DNA of 64,000 bases from Blastococcus sp. CPCC 205250 (GCF_019799925.1 NZ_JABGCG010000007.1:248001-312000); one strand, 5' to 3'. Positions 16,598 to 24,980 are shown, counted from the stretch's first letter. Made by a program: numbers and translations. The notes: a model not told the origin generated them from the letters alone.

Positions 16598-18766
16598 TCA
16601 GGAGCAGCTGACCGACGCCGACGCCGGCTGCGCCTCGGCCGCCGCGAGGACGTCGGCGGTGGGCTGGGCGGTGGGCTGGGCGGCGGCCTCGGTGGCGGCC
16701 GGCGCCGGCGGCGGCACGGGGACGACCCCGGTGTAGTCCGGGCCCACCACGAGCTGCACCGTGTCCCCCAGGGCGTCGCTGGGCTCCAGGACCGCGCCCG
16801 GCACCGCGGCGAGGACCGTCTGCGCCTGGGGGAGGACGCCGGGGCCGTGCCGCACGACGGTCCGGTCCACCCCGCCGCGCTCGTTGGTGACCTCGCCGAC
16901 GACGAACCCCTGCCCGCGCAGTGCGTCCGCGACGGTGCCCGCGAGGCCCGCCGTCGACGTGCCGTTGAGGACGTCGAGCGTGACCGCGGACGGCGCCACG
17001 GCCGCCGCCTGCTCGGCCGGGGCCGCAGCCGGCTGCTCCGCGGGAGCGGGCGCCGTGGGTGCCACGGCGGTCTCCGTGGGCAGGGCCTCCGCGGGCAGCT
17101 GCCCGTCCTCGAGGACCGACTCGAACAGCGCGCGGGTCGCCGGGCGGTCGAGGACCACGAAGGCCTGGTCGGTGCCGGGCGGTACGTAGCCGGTCTGGGC
17201 CACCGGCAGCGCGGTCCGCTGGACGGCGTCGCCGGAGAGCTCGCCGAGGGTGCCGGCCAGCGTCCGCAGGTCGCCGAGGTTCGTGGCGTCGTCGACGGTG
17301 AGCGCGTCGGCGGCGTTCGTGAGGAAGGAGGTCAGCCGGACCGGGTTGCCCAGGACGCTCCAGGACATGGCCTGGCGCAGCGTCGAGGTGAGCAGCACCT
17401 GGGCGCGCTCGGCGACCGCCGTGCCCGTCGCATCGGTCCCGGCGTCCCCGGGGCGTAGCCAGCCCGCCGCCCGCCGGCCGTCGAGCTCGGAGGCCCCGGC
17501 CGGCAGCGGGTCGGCCGCCGCGGCCCAGGCGTCGGTGACGGTCGGCAGGCAGACCGGGATGCCGTCGAGCGCGTCGACCATGTCCGGGAGGCGGGCGAGG
17601 TCGACACCCAGGTAGTGGTCGACGCGCAGGCCGGACAGCTGCTGGACGGCACGCACCATGCAGGCGGGGCCGCCGTCGAGCAGCGCGTCGCCGAAGGCCT
17701 CGGTGACGGGCTCGCGCACCTCGCCGTCGGCGGCCCGGCAGGCGGGGGTGTCCACGAGCGCCGTCGGCGGGAGGCTGACGAGCACGGCCGACTCCTCGTC
17801 CGGCGCGACGCGGGCCAGCAGCGCGGCGACCCCGCCGGGGCCCTCGGCCCCCGGGAGGCCGGTGCCGACCACGAGGTAGGTGGACGCGCCCTCCTGCAGC
17901 CGCGGGGCGACGATCTCCGGCCCGTCGAGGGCGAGGGCCTCGACCTGCTCGATGCTGTTGTCGACGTAGACGTAGAGCCCCACGTGGAAGGCGAGGACGA
18001 GCGCGACGAGAGCCGCCACGCCCTGCGCCAGCCGCACGAGCCGGCGGCGGCCGGGGCTGCGCGCCGCGCGGCGGGCGGCCCGGCTCTCCCTGCGCGGGGG
18101 CCGCGGCGCGGCCGTCGCACCGGACCGGCCGGGGGCGTCGAGGCCGGGGATGGGCGGGAGCGGCCGGCCGTGGCGGGCCGACGGCTGCAGCCCGGTGGGC
18201 CCGCCGCCGGGCAGCGGCGGCACCGGCTGGCTGTAGCGGACCCCGGGCAGCGGGGGGACCGGCCCGCTGCGCTGCACGCCCGGCCCGCGGCCGGGCAGCG
18301 GGGGCACCGGCTGGCTGGGGCGGACGCCGGCGACGGGCGCCGACCGCCCGGGGACGGCGGGCACGGCGGGCACGACGGGCACGGCGGGTCGGACCGGGCC
18401 GGCCGGTACGGCGGGCGCCGACGGCACGGCGGCCTGCGCGGGACGCTGCGGCGGGGCCCCGGGCACCGGCGGCAGCCCCCGGGCGGGGGGCGGGGTGTCG
18501 TCGGCCGCCCGGACCGGACCGGCGGGCGGACGGGCGCCTCCCGCAGGACGGGGACCGGCCGGCGGGACGGCGGGGCGGGGGCCACGGTGGGCGGGGAGCG
18601 ACTCCCCCGGCAGCAGCGGGATGGGCACCTCGCCGGTGCGGCGCGCCGCGCGACGACCGCTCGGCCCCGCGCCCTGGCGGGCGATCAGCTGTTCGAGGGT
18701 CAGCGGCTCGCTGGCGCTCCCGACGGTGCCGTCACCGGCACCGCCCTCAGCTCGCGAGTCCCCCAC
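16598..18766 (-). CDS. LytR-CpsA-Psr family cell-wall ligase with proline-rich N terminus
   Basis: The 722-residue protein has four parts: a Pro/Ala-rich cytoplasmic region (residues 1-235) with repeated VPPLPG motifs, one membrane span (about 242-262, after a basic RRAARSPGRRRLVRL stretch), an extracytoplasmic LCP domain (about 300-480) and a LytR_C domain (about 590-680, starting VTLDVLNGTSTAGLAG). LCP proteins attach glycopolymers such as arabinogalactan or teichoic acids to peptidoglycan. GTG 18766 is chosen because a TATCGT -10 hexamer on this strand at 18860-18855 makes the GTG at 18856 unlikely as the start. The proline-rich region may bind cytoplasmic partners. Confidence 0.87.
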   Translation of the reverse strand: MGDSRAEGGAGDGTVGSASEPLTLEQLIARQGAGPSGRRAARRTGEVPIPLLPGESLPAHRGPRPAVPPAGPRPAGGARPPAGPVRAADDTPPPARGLPPVPGAPPQRPAQAAVPSAPAVPAGPVRPAVPVVPAVPAVPGRSAPVAGVRPSQPVPPLPGRGPGVQRSGPVPPLPGVRYSQPVPPLPGGGPTGLQPSARHGRPLPPIPGLDAPGRSGATAAPRPPRRESRAARRAARSPGRRRLVRLAQGVAALVALVLAFHVGLYVYVDNSIEQVEALALDGPEIVAPRLQEGASTYLVVGTGLPGAEGPGGVAALLARVAPDEESAVLVSLPPTALVDTPACRAADGEVREPVTEAFGDALLDGGPACMVRAVQQLSGLRVDHYLGVDLARLPDMVDALDGIPVCLPTVTDAWAAAADPLPAGASELDGRRAAGWLRPGDAGTDATGTAVAERAQVLLTSTLRQAMSWSVLGNPVRLTSFLTNAADALTVDDATNLGDLRTLAGTLGELSGDAVQRTALPVAQTGYVPPGTDQAFVVLDRPATRALFESVLEDGQLPAEALPTETAVAPTAPAPAEQPAAAPAEQAAAVAPSAVTLDVLNGTSTAGLAGTVADALRGQGFVVGEVTNERGGVDRTVVRHGPGVLPQAQTVLAAVPGAVLEPSDALGDTVQLVVGPDYTGVVPVPPPAPAATEAAAQPTAQPTADVLAAAEAQPASASVSCS

Positions 18767-18854
18767 CGCGTCGACATCCCATCGTCGTGGTCCGTGCCGT
18801 CCCCCGTACCCGCGCGCGCGAGTACGGCCGCACACGCTTCGGAGGCGGCCCCTC

Positions 18855-18860
18855 ACGATA
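18855..18860 (-). promoter_or_regulatory. Candidate -10 element of LCP gene
   Basis: TATCGT on the minus strand (18860-18855) fits TANNNT and would start transcription near 18848, about 80 nt before the GTG at 18766. A -35 sequence is not obvious. Confidence 0.35.
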
Positions 18861-18925
18861 CGTCCCGCGGAGCCTCCGGACGGGTGACGCGCGGAGATCG
18901 TCCGGCGACGGATGGATCACGGACG

Positions 18926-18931
18926 TAGCGT
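18926..18931 (+). promoter_or_regulatory. -10 element for leaderless repeat-protein gene
   Basis: TAGCGT lies 6 nt upstream of GTG 18938 and no Shine-Dalgarno sequence is present between them. Transcription would begin at the start codon, giving a leaderless mRNA. Confidence 0.5.
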
Positions 18932-18937
18932 CGGGGT

Positions 18938-20056
18938 GTGCGCCTCCCCTCCATCCCCGGTCCCTCCGACGTCCTGGCCGCGGTCGACGGCCTCCGGGAG
19001 GGGCTGTCCGAGGCGGTCGCGCTGGTGCCCCGGGTGGTGAGCGCCGTCAGCCGGATCGAGGGCCTGCTGGACCGGGTGTCCGCGGCCGTCTCCTCCGTGG
19101 AGGGGCTGCTCGACCGGGCCGACCACGCCGTGACCGCCCTCGAGGCGACCCGGCTGCGTGCCGACGAGACGATCACGCGGGCCGGGGGCACGCTCCAGGA
19201 GGCCGACGAGGCCATCGGCGCGGTCGGCGAGACGCAGCAGAAGGCCGACAAGGCGATCGAGGCCGTCGGGGAGACGCAGAAGAAGGCCGACGAGGCCATC
19301 GAGGCCGTCGGGGAGACGCAGAAGAAGGCCGACGAGGCCATCGAGGCCGTCGGGGAGACGCAGAAGAAGGCCGACGAGGCCATCGAGGCCGTCGGGGAGA
19401 CGCAGAAGAAGGCCGACGAGGCCATCGAGGCCGTCGGGGAGACGCAGAAGAAGGCCGACGAGGCCATCGGCGCGGTCGGCGAGACGCAGAAGAAGGCCGA
19501 CGAGGCCATCGGCGCGGTCGGCGAGACGCAGGAGAAGGCCGACGCGGCGATCGAGGCCGTCGGGGAGACCCAGCAGAAGGCCGACGACGCCATCGCCGCC
19601 GTCGGGGACACCCAGCAGAAGGCCGACGAGGCCATCGCCGCGGTCGGGTCGACGATCGGCCGGGCGGACGGGGCGGTCGGCCGGGCCGAGGGCACGCTGG
19701 GCCAGGCGGAGGGGATCGTCTCGCGGGTCGATCCGCTGCTGGCCGGCTTCGAGGGGCCGCTCACGCAGCTGGTCCCGGTGGTGCAGCGCTTGGCCGAGAC
19801 GATGGAGCCGCAGGAGATCGAGGCGCTGGTCACGATGATCGACCGGCTGCCCACCCTGCTGGGCCACCTGGACGACGACGTGCTGCCGGTCCTCAAGACG
19901 CTGGAGGGCGTGGGCCCCGACGTGCACGACCTCGTCGACACGATGCAGGACCTGCGGCAGGTGGTGAAGGGCTTCCCCGGCTCGAAGCTGTTCCGCCGGC
20001 GGGGCGCGGAGGAGATCGCCGAGGACGAGCAGGAGGAGGAGCAGGCCGGCTCCTGA
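18938..20056 (+). CDS. Coiled-coil protein with tandem 14-residue repeats
   Basis: The 372-residue protein is mostly alpha-helical. After an N-terminal region (1-88) comes a run of 11 tandem 14-residue units (about residues 89-240) with consensus KADEAIEAVGETQK, then a helical C-terminal part (about 245-345) and a tail of basic FRRRGAEE followed by acidic residues. Fourteen residues equal two heptads, so the repeat should form a long coiled coil or apolipoprotein-like helix with Ala/Ile on one face. There is no signal peptide or membrane segment. I recognise no characterised family; similar helical proteins bind membranes or scaffold. The middle units are nearly identical in DNA. Confidence 0.8.
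   Translation: MRLPSIPGPSDVLAAVDGLREGLSEAVALVPRVVSAVSRIEGLLDRVSAAVSSVEGLLDRADHAVTALEATRLRADETITRAGGTLQEADEAIGAVGETQQKADKAIEAVGETQKKADEAIEAVGETQKKADEAIEAVGETQKKADEAIEAVGETQKKADEAIEAVGETQKKADEAIGAVGETQKKADEAIGAVGETQEKADAAIEAVGETQQKADDAIAAVGDTQQKADEAIAAVGSTIGRADGAVGRAEGTLGQAEGIVSRVDPLLAGFEGPLTQLVPVVQRLAETMEPQEIEALVTMIDRLPTLLGHLDDDVLPVLKTLEGVGPDVHDLVDTMQDLRQVVKGFPGSKLFRRRGAEEIAEDEQEEEQAGS
19201..19655 (+). repeat. 42-bp tandem repeat array, about 11 units
   Basis: Eleven in-frame 42-bp units encode the KADEAIEAVGETQK repeats. Units 3 to 6 (about 19281-19448) are essentially identical in DNA, and outer units diverge in both directions, for example to GAVGETQ and AAVGDTQ. This gradient suggests expansion by unequal crossing-over or slippage at the centre. 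Copy number is likely to vary between strains. Confidence 0.9.
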
Positions 20057-20062
20057 GCCGGC
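20045..20062. terminator. Short hairpin over repeat-protein stop
   Basis: GCCGGCT (20045-20051) pairs with AGCCGGC (20056-20062) around the loop CCTG, which overlaps the stop codon. It lies between the convergent repeat-protein and DUF2795 genes and could stop transcription both ways. It is weaker than the other hairpins in the window. Confidence 0.45.
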
Positions 20063-20078
20063 CCGCTCCTCCCGCCGC

Positions 20079-20510
20079 TCAGGTCTCCGTTGGGTACCCC
20101 AGCGCGCGGACGACGTCGCCGATCCGCTCGTAGGTCTCCCCGTCGGGCAGCCGGCGCAGCTCGTCGACCACCACGTCGGGGGCACGGTGGTCGAGGGCGG
20201 CCTCGACCAGCTCGGGACCGGTGTTGGGGAAGTCGGCCCGGACCAGCCAGCGGGCCAGCTCCGCCCGGGCGACGACGGCGTCCTCGGTCATGCCCACCGG
20301 GACACCGCCGACCAGGGTGCCGGAGGGGTCGCTGGTGAGGTCCGGCTCGCCCTCGGCGACCGGCTCGACCTCGCGCCACTCGTGCGAGCGGGTGGCGTGC
20401 TCGGCCTTGAGCATCCCCTGGATCTCGTGCTCGAGTTCCTCGTCGAGGCGCGGGTTGTGCTTGGTGCTGCGCGATGAAACGCCGGCGAACTGGTCGTCGC
20501 TCTGGCTCAC
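20079..20510 (-). CDS. DUF2795 domain protein
   Basis: The 143-residue acidic protein ends in a DUF2795-type segment (LRRLPDGETYERIGDVVRALG, about residues 115-138), a helical domain frequent in actinobacterial and mycobacterial small proteins of unknown function. The central ARAELARWL part resembles another copy of the same helical unit. GTG 20510 follows a strong AGGAGG at good spacing. No signal peptide or membrane span is present. It precedes, on the same strand, nothing closely spaced; the DUF2945 gene lies 40 bp upstream and may share its promoter. Confidence 0.75.
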   Translation of the reverse strand: MSQSDDQFAGVSSRSTKHNPRLDEELEHEIQGMLKAEHATRSHEWREVEPVAEGEPDLTSDPSGTLVGGVPVGMTEDAVVARAELARWLVRADFPNTGPELVEAALDHRAPDVVVDELRRLPDGETYERIGDVVRALGYPTET

Positions 20511-20550
20511 GGGTGCCTCCTGTGTGCTGGTCGTGCGGTGGGACCGGGGA

Positions 20551-20769
20551 TCACTTCTTCTTCTCCTTCTTCAGCGCGGACGGCTTGTGGACCGCCGTCC
20601 CGCCGCTCTTCTCGCTCTTCACCTCGAACTGCGGCTCGTCGGAGCTCGCCTTGACCGTGCGCCCGCCGGCCTCGGTGTCCTTGGTGATCTTCTTCTGGAC
20701 GGTGCCCTCGGCCTCCCCACCGTGGCTCTTCCAGGTGACGTGGTCACCCTTCTTCACGTCGTCGGCCAT
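20551..20769 (-). CDS. DUF2945 / hypervirulence-associated TUDOR-like protein
   Basis: The 72-residue basic protein matches the DUF2945 family (HVA1, TUDOR-like). Visible features are the N-terminal KKGDHVTWKSHGGEAEG strand, the central EGTVQKKIT and the KSGGTAVHKPSALKK end, together forming a small SH3-like barrel. The biochemical role is unknown; relatives are often annotated as hypervirulence-associated or RNA-binding-like. ATG 20769 has GGGGAGG upstream. The stop is 40 bp before the DUF2795 gene on the same strand, so co-transcription is likely. Confidence 0.85.
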   Translation of the reverse strand: MADDVKKGDHVTWKSHGGEAEGTVQKKITKDTEAGGRTVKASSDEPQFEVKSEKSGGTAVHKPSALKKEKKK

Positions 20770-21080
20770 GTGGGGTCCTCCCCGGTGTGGGCGGCCGCTG
20801 CCGGGCCGGTCCCGCTGCCCTGCCCCCCGTGAGGCTGGGACACACATCACCCACCCGGGACGTCGGTTCACCCGTGCGGGCGCTGCCGGCCGGGCTGCGA
20901 TCACCTAGCGTGGTCGTCGACGGGCAGGAGCGCCGGGTAGTCGCTGGTCAGCAGGACACCAGCAGCTACCGACGGTGACCTCGCCGTCCTCGATCGCCGG
21001 CCCGGTCGACTCCATTCCCCCGGGGTCGGCCGGGTCGGCCCACGTCGGTCCCCGGTGCGCCGCTGCCTACCCTCTGCCGT
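20770..21080. other. Intergenic region with outward promoters
   Basis: This 311-bp gap separates the DUF2945 gene from the divergent siderophore-interacting gene. It holds a TAGCGT hexamer on the plus strand at 20906-20911 with no fitting start codon at leaderless distance, and the TACCCT -10 of the downstream gene at 21068. I see no hairpin or convincing small gene. Confidence 0.5.
21068..21073 (+). promoter_or_regulatory. -10 element for leaderless SIP-family gene
   Basis: TACCCT is followed by 7 nt and then GTG 21081, with no ribosome-binding site between. A leaderless transcript is likely. Confidence 0.5.
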
Positions 21081-21857
21081 GTGACTGCTCCCGACGGCCT
21101 GCGCGCCGTGGACGTCCTCACCGTCGTCTCGGTCACCGGCCCGACCCCCACCGTGCGCCGGGTCGTCCTCACCGGGACGGCGGAGGCAGTGGCCGCCGCC
21201 GGGCCGACGGTCAACCTGCTGGTGCCCCGCGTCGGCGACCCGGCGCCCCGCTGGCCGCAGGTGGCGCGGGACGGCCGCATCGTGTGGCCGGCCGGCGCCC
21301 ACGGGGTGGCGCTGCGCAGCTACACCGCCCGCCGGCAGGACCCCGTCCGCGGCGAGGTGGAGGTCGACTTCGTCCTGCACGGCGACGGCCCGGCCGCGGC
21401 CTGGGCGGCGGCCGCGGCCCCCGGCGCCGTCCTCGCGGTCGGCGGCAGCGGCGACCTGGGCGTCCGGCCGGCGGCGGCACTCCTGCTGGCCGGTGACGAG
21501 ACGGCGCTGCCGGCGATCAGCCGCATCCTCGCCGAGGCGTCCCCGGCGGCCACCGGGCTGGCGCTGGTCGAGGTCGCCGGCCCGGAGGAGGAGCAGCCGC
21601 TGGCCGCCCCGCCGGGGGTCACGGTCCGCTGGCTGCACCGCGGGAGCACGCCACCCGGCGAGAGCGCGCTGCTCGCCGACGCCGTCGCGGCGCTGGACCC
21701 CCCTGCCGGCGGTGACGTCTTCGCCTGGGTGGGCGCAGAGTCGGCCGCCGTCCGCACGATCCGCGCCGACCTCCGCTCCCGCTGGGGCCTGGGCCGGGCG
21801 CAGCACCACGCCATCGGTTACTGGCGCCGCGGCCGCGCCATGGCCCCCGCCGGCTGA
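21081..21857 (+). CDS. Siderophore-interacting FAD-binding reductase
   Basis: The 258-residue protein belongs to the SIP/ViuB family, flavin-dependent ferric-siderophore reductases that release iron in the cytoplasm. It shows the FAD-binding motif RSYTAR (near residue 75), the GDGPAAAWAAAA linker and the C-terminal SIP domain beginning LLAGDETALPAI (about residue 136) and ending AIGYWRRGRA. The N-terminal FAD domain is somewhat short. GTG 21081 has a -10 hexamer 7 nt upstream instead of a Shine-Dalgarno sequence. No siderophore biosynthesis or transport genes are adjacent, so it acts alone here. Confidence 0.85.
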   Translation: MTAPDGLRAVDVLTVVSVTGPTPTVRRVVLTGTAEAVAAAGPTVNLLVPRVGDPAPRWPQVARDGRIVWPAGAHGVALRSYTARRQDPVRGEVEVDFVLHGDGPAAAWAAAAAPGAVLAVGGSGDLGVRPAAALLLAGDETALPAISRILAEASPAATGLALVEVAGPEEEQPLAAPPGVTVRWLHRGSTPPGESALLADAVAALDPPAGGDVFAWVGAESAAVRTIRADLRSRWGLGRAQHHAIGYWRRGRAMAPAG

Positions 21858-21986
21858 GGGCTCTCGGTGCTTCCCGCTGGACCGGGGGCGCCCAGGCAGT
21901 TCACAGGTAGCGTCCAGTCCCGGCGCAGCCGTCGGCCACACCCTGGTGCCATGACGACGGCATCGGTGCGTTCTGCAGGAGGGTCG

Positions 21987-22727
21987 ATGCAGGGGACCCG
22001 CGACACGGGCGGCCCCTCCGGGCGGGCGCCGGAGGCGCGGCTGCTCGTGGTGGACGACGAGCCCAACATCCGCGAGCTGCTCTCGGCCAGCCTGCGCTAC
22101 GCCGGGTTCGAGGTGGCGACCGCGGCCGACGGCCAGCAGGCGCTGACGATGGCGGCGTCGTTCCGTCCCGACCTGCTGGTGCTCGACGTGATGATGCCGG
22201 GCCTCGACGGCTTCGGCGTGGTCCGCCGGCTGCGGGAGACCGGCCGGCACACGCCGGTGCTGTTCCTCACCGCCCGAGACGCCCCCGAGGACAAGGTCTC
22301 GGGCCTGACGCTGGGCGGCGACGACTACGTGACCAAGCCGTTCAGCCTCGACGAGGTGGTGGCCCGCATCCGTGCGGTGCTGCGCCGCACCAGCGCCGGC
22401 GCCCAGCGGGCGGCGGAGGCGCCGCGGCTGACCTTCGCCGACATCGAGCTCGACGAGGAGTCCCACGAGGTCCTCAAGGCCGGCACGCTCGTCAGCCTCT
22501 CCCCCACCGAGTTCAAGCTGCTGCGCTACCTGATGGCCAACGCCGGGCGGGTGCTGTCCAAGGCGCAGATCCTCGACCACGTGTGGAACTACGACTTCAA
22601 CGGCGAGGCCAACGTCGTCGAGTCCTACATCTCCTACCTGCGCCGCAAGGTCGACACGACCGAGCCGCGGCTGCTGCACACCATCCGCGGCGTGGGCTAC
22701 ACGCTGCGCCTGCCGCGGGGTTCGTGA
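21987..22727 (+). CDS. OmpR-family response regulator, PhoP-like
   Basis: The 246-residue protein has a receiver domain (about 18-130) with the phosphoacceptor aspartate in LLVLDVMMPG (near residue 68) and a winged-helix DNA-binding domain (about 150-245). The stretches GLTLGGDDYVTKPFSLDEVVARIR, LTFADIELDEESHEV and NVVESYISYLRRKVD closely resemble the mycobacterial virulence regulator PhoP (not the phosphate regulator). Orthology is likely but unproven. ATG 21987 has GCAGGAGGG at ideal spacing; an upstream ATG at 21951 lacks one. Its stop overlaps the start of the histidine kinase gene. Confidence 0.9.
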   Translation: MQGTRDTGGPSGRAPEARLLVVDDEPNIRELLSASLRYAGFEVATAADGQQALTMAASFRPDLLVLDVMMPGLDGFGVVRRLRETGRHTPVLFLTARDAPEDKVSGLTLGGDDYVTKPFSLDEVVARIRAVLRRTSAGAQRAAEAPRLTFADIELDEESHEVLKAGTLVSLSPTEFKLLRYLMANAGRVLSKAQILDHVWNYDFNGEANVVESYISYLRRKVDTTEPRLLHTIRGVGYTLRLPRGS

Positions 22728-24244
22728 TCGAGACCCTGCAGGACCCCCCGCCGCGCCGCCGGCCGGGTGGCCAGGTGCCGCTGCGCGTCACCCTGGTCGC
22801 CCTGCTGGTGGCGCTGGTGGCGTTCGCCCTGGTCGCCACGGGGTTCGCGGCGACGTCCCTGCTCAGGGGCTACCTGCTCGACCAGCAGGACGACCGGCTG
22901 CGGTCGGCAGTCCGCGACGCCGAGTACAACCGCGAGATCTTCGAGGCGTGCCAGCGCGGTCAGTACTCGGCGTCGCCTCCCGGGGCGGCCTACTACGCCT
23001 GCATCAGCCCCGACGGCGAACGGGTGACGGCGCTGCAGGGTCCGCCGGACCCCGAGCGGCTCCCCGACGTGGACGCCGACGAGGTCGCCCCCGACGGCAC
23101 CATGCGGGAGCCGGTCACCGTCTCCTCGGACGACGAGCGCACGCAGTGGCGGGTCGTGGCCAGTGACCTCCCGCGCGGTTACCGCCTGCTCATCGGCACC
23201 GACCTGGAGGCCGACCAGAAGGCGATCCGCCGGTTGGTGCGCATCGAGGTGGTCGTCGGGCTGATCGCGCTGACGCTGCTCGGCGTCGCGGGGTTCGTCC
23301 TGGTGCGCAACAGCCTTCGGCCGCTCGAGGAGGTCGGGGACACCGCCCGCGCCATCGCCGCCGGCGACCTCTCCCGCCGCGTGCCCGAGGGCGACGAGCG
23401 CACCGAGGTGGGCCGGCTCTCGGTGGCGCTCAACGGCATGCTGGCGCGGATCGAGAGCGCCTTCCGCGCCCAGCGCGCGTCGGAGGCGCAGGCGCGGGCC
23501 TCCGAGGGCCGGATGCGCCAGTTCGTCGCCGACGCCAGTCACGAGCTGCGCACCCCGCTCACGTCGATCCGCGGGTTCGCCGAGCTGTACCGGCAGGGCG
23601 CCGTCCGCGATCCGGAGGAGGTCGCCCGGCTCATGCAGCGCATCGAGTCCGAGGGCGGGCGGATGGGGCTGCTCGTGGAGGACCTGCTGCAGCTGGCCCG
23701 CCTGGACCAGCAGCGGCCGCTGACGGTGACGCCGGTGGACCTGGCCGAGGTGGCCGGCGACGTCGTCCACGACGCCCGGGCGCTGCAGCCGGACCGGCCG
23801 CTGGAACTGGTGCTGGACCCGGGGATGACCGAGCTGCCGGTGGTCCTCGGCGACGAGGCGCGGCTGCGCCAGGTCGTGGGCAACCTCGTGACCAACGCGC
23901 TGGTGCACACCCCCGGCGACGCCGCGGTGACCGTGGCCCTCAGCGAGGAGCCCGGCCCGACCGAGGCCGAGGACGACGGGGGCTGGGTGCTCGTCCGCGT
24001 GGCCGACCGCGGCCCGGGCATGGACCGGGACGACGCCGCGCGGGTGTTCGAGCGTTTCTACCGGGCCGACAAGAGCCGGGCGCGGGCCGCCGGCGGCACC
24101 GGTCTCGGGTTGGCGATCGTCGCCTCGCTCGTCGCGGCGCACGGCGGCACCGTCGACCTCCGGACCACGCCGGGCGAGGGCGCCGTCTTCACGGTCCGGC
24201 TCCCCCGCAGCGGCCCGCCGGAGCCCGCCGGGACGGCCGGTTGA
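22724..24244 (+). CDS. Sensor histidine kinase, PhoR-like
   Basis: The 506-residue kinase has a first membrane span (about 19-45), an extracytoplasmic sensor region (to about 165) with two cysteines that may pair, a second span (about 172-195), a HAMP domain, a dimerisation helix with the phosphorylated histidine in ASHELRTPLTSIRGF (near residue 273) and a catalytic domain with DRGPGMD and GGTGLGLAIV boxes. All kinase motifs are intact. GTG 22724 overlaps the regulator's stop, so the pair is translationally coupled. It phosphorylates the preceding PhoP-like regulator. The signal is unknown. Confidence 0.92.
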   Translation: MIETLQDPPPRRRPGGQVPLRVTLVALLVALVAFALVATGFAATSLLRGYLLDQQDDRLRSAVRDAEYNREIFEACQRGQYSASPPGAAYYACISPDGERVTALQGPPDPERLPDVDADEVAPDGTMREPVTVSSDDERTQWRVVASDLPRGYRLLIGTDLEADQKAIRRLVRIEVVVGLIALTLLGVAGFVLVRNSLRPLEEVGDTARAIAAGDLSRRVPEGDERTEVGRLSVALNGMLARIESAFRAQRASEAQARASEGRMRQFVADASHELRTPLTSIRGFAELYRQGAVRDPEEVARLMQRIESEGGRMGLLVEDLLQLARLDQQRPLTVTPVDLAEVAGDVVHDARALQPDRPLELVLDPGMTELPVVLGDEARLRQVVGNLVTNALVHTPGDAAVTVALSEEPGPTEAEDDGGWVLVRVADRGPGMDRDDAARVFERFYRADKSRARAAGGTGLGLAIVASLVAAHGGTVDLRTTPGEGAVFTVRLPRSGPPEPAGTAG

Positions 24245-24253
24245 GGCTGGTCC

Positions 24254-24259
24254 TACCGT
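24254..24259 (+). promoter_or_regulatory. -10 element for leaderless thioesterase gene
   Basis: TACCGT is followed by 7 nt and GTG 24267, with only a short GGGGA between. The spacing fits a leaderless transcript independent of the upstream kinase operon. Confidence 0.5.
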
Positions 24260-24266
24260 CGGGGAC

Positions 24267-24980
24267 GTGCACGGAGACGACGGCGGGCGGCCCTACGACA
24301 CCGATCTGATGGCGGCGGTGACCGAGCTGGGCACCGCGCTGCGCGAGCTGGTCGACGCGTCGGTGACCACCGCCGTCCCGGCCACCGAGCTGCGCGCGGC
24401 CGCGGCGCAGGCCCGGGAGCTGACCGCACGGCTGGCGGCGGAGAAGCGCCCGCCCGGCCGGCTGTCCCCCCTGGACGACATCGCCGACTTCCGTCAGGTC
24501 TACAACATGGTCAGCGGGGTGGGCAGCGCCCTCGCCCCGCCGCTGGACGTCCGCGTCGTCGACGGCGGCGTGGTCGCCGAGACCGCGTTCGGGCTGGCCT
24601 ACGAGGGCCCGCCCGGCTACCTGCACGGCGGGATGAGCGGGCTGGTCATGGACCAGGTGCTCGGAGCCGCCACCATCCGCGCGGGGCTGTGGGGCATGAC
24701 CGCCCGGCTGGAGCTCGACTACCGCGGCCCGGTGCCGCTGCACACCCCCGTCGTGCTGGCCGCCCGGGTGACGGGGGCGGAGGGCCGCAAGTCCGTCGTC
24801 ACCGGGACCATCGCGCTGGCCGCCGAGCCCGACCGGCCGCTGGTCGAGGCCCGCGGGGTGTTCGTCGTGCCGCGGGCGGCCACGGTGGCCGACTACTTCG
24901 CGACGGTCACCGACGCCTCGGGCCGGCCGACCATGCCCGGCCGGCCGACGGACGCCACGAAGCCGGGCGGTGCCCGGTGA
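24267..24980 (+). CDS. Hotdog-fold acyl-CoA thioesterase (PaaI-type)
   Basis: The 237-residue protein has an N-terminal helical extension (about 1-80) and a C-terminal 4HBT hotdog domain. The diagnostic GPPGYLHGGMSGLVMDQ segment (near residues 112-128) contains the HGG motif of PaaI-type thioesterases, which hydrolyse acyl-CoA esters. The natural acyl chain is unknown; similar actinobacterial proteins are linked to fatty-acid metabolism. The start GTG 24267 has a -10 hexamer 7 nt before it. Its stop TGA overlaps the start of cysQ, so the two genes are co-translated although their functions appear unrelated. Confidence 0.83.
   Translation: MHGDDGGRPYDTDLMAAVTELGTALRELVDASVTTAVPATELRAAAAQARELTARLAAEKRPPGRLSPLDDIADFRQVYNMVSGVGSALAPPLDVRVVDGGVVAETAFGLAYEGPPGYLHGGMSGLVMDQVLGAATIRAGLWGMTARLELDYRGPVPLHTPVVLAARVTGAEGRKSVVTGTIALAAEPDRPLVEARGVFVVPRAATVADYFATVTDASGRPTMPGRPTDATKPGGAR

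Noticed and set aside
18980..19800. Repeat array considered as a CRISPR or VNTR-type non-coding repeat
   Set aside because: The 42-bp units have no spacers and are in frame within one long gene with consistent protein repeats, so it is coding.
20901..21016. Short minus-strand frame (36 codons, containing SCWC) between the DUF2945 and SIP genes
   Set aside because: It has no usable spacing between the purine stretch and the ATG, no family likeness, and a composition typical of chance frames.
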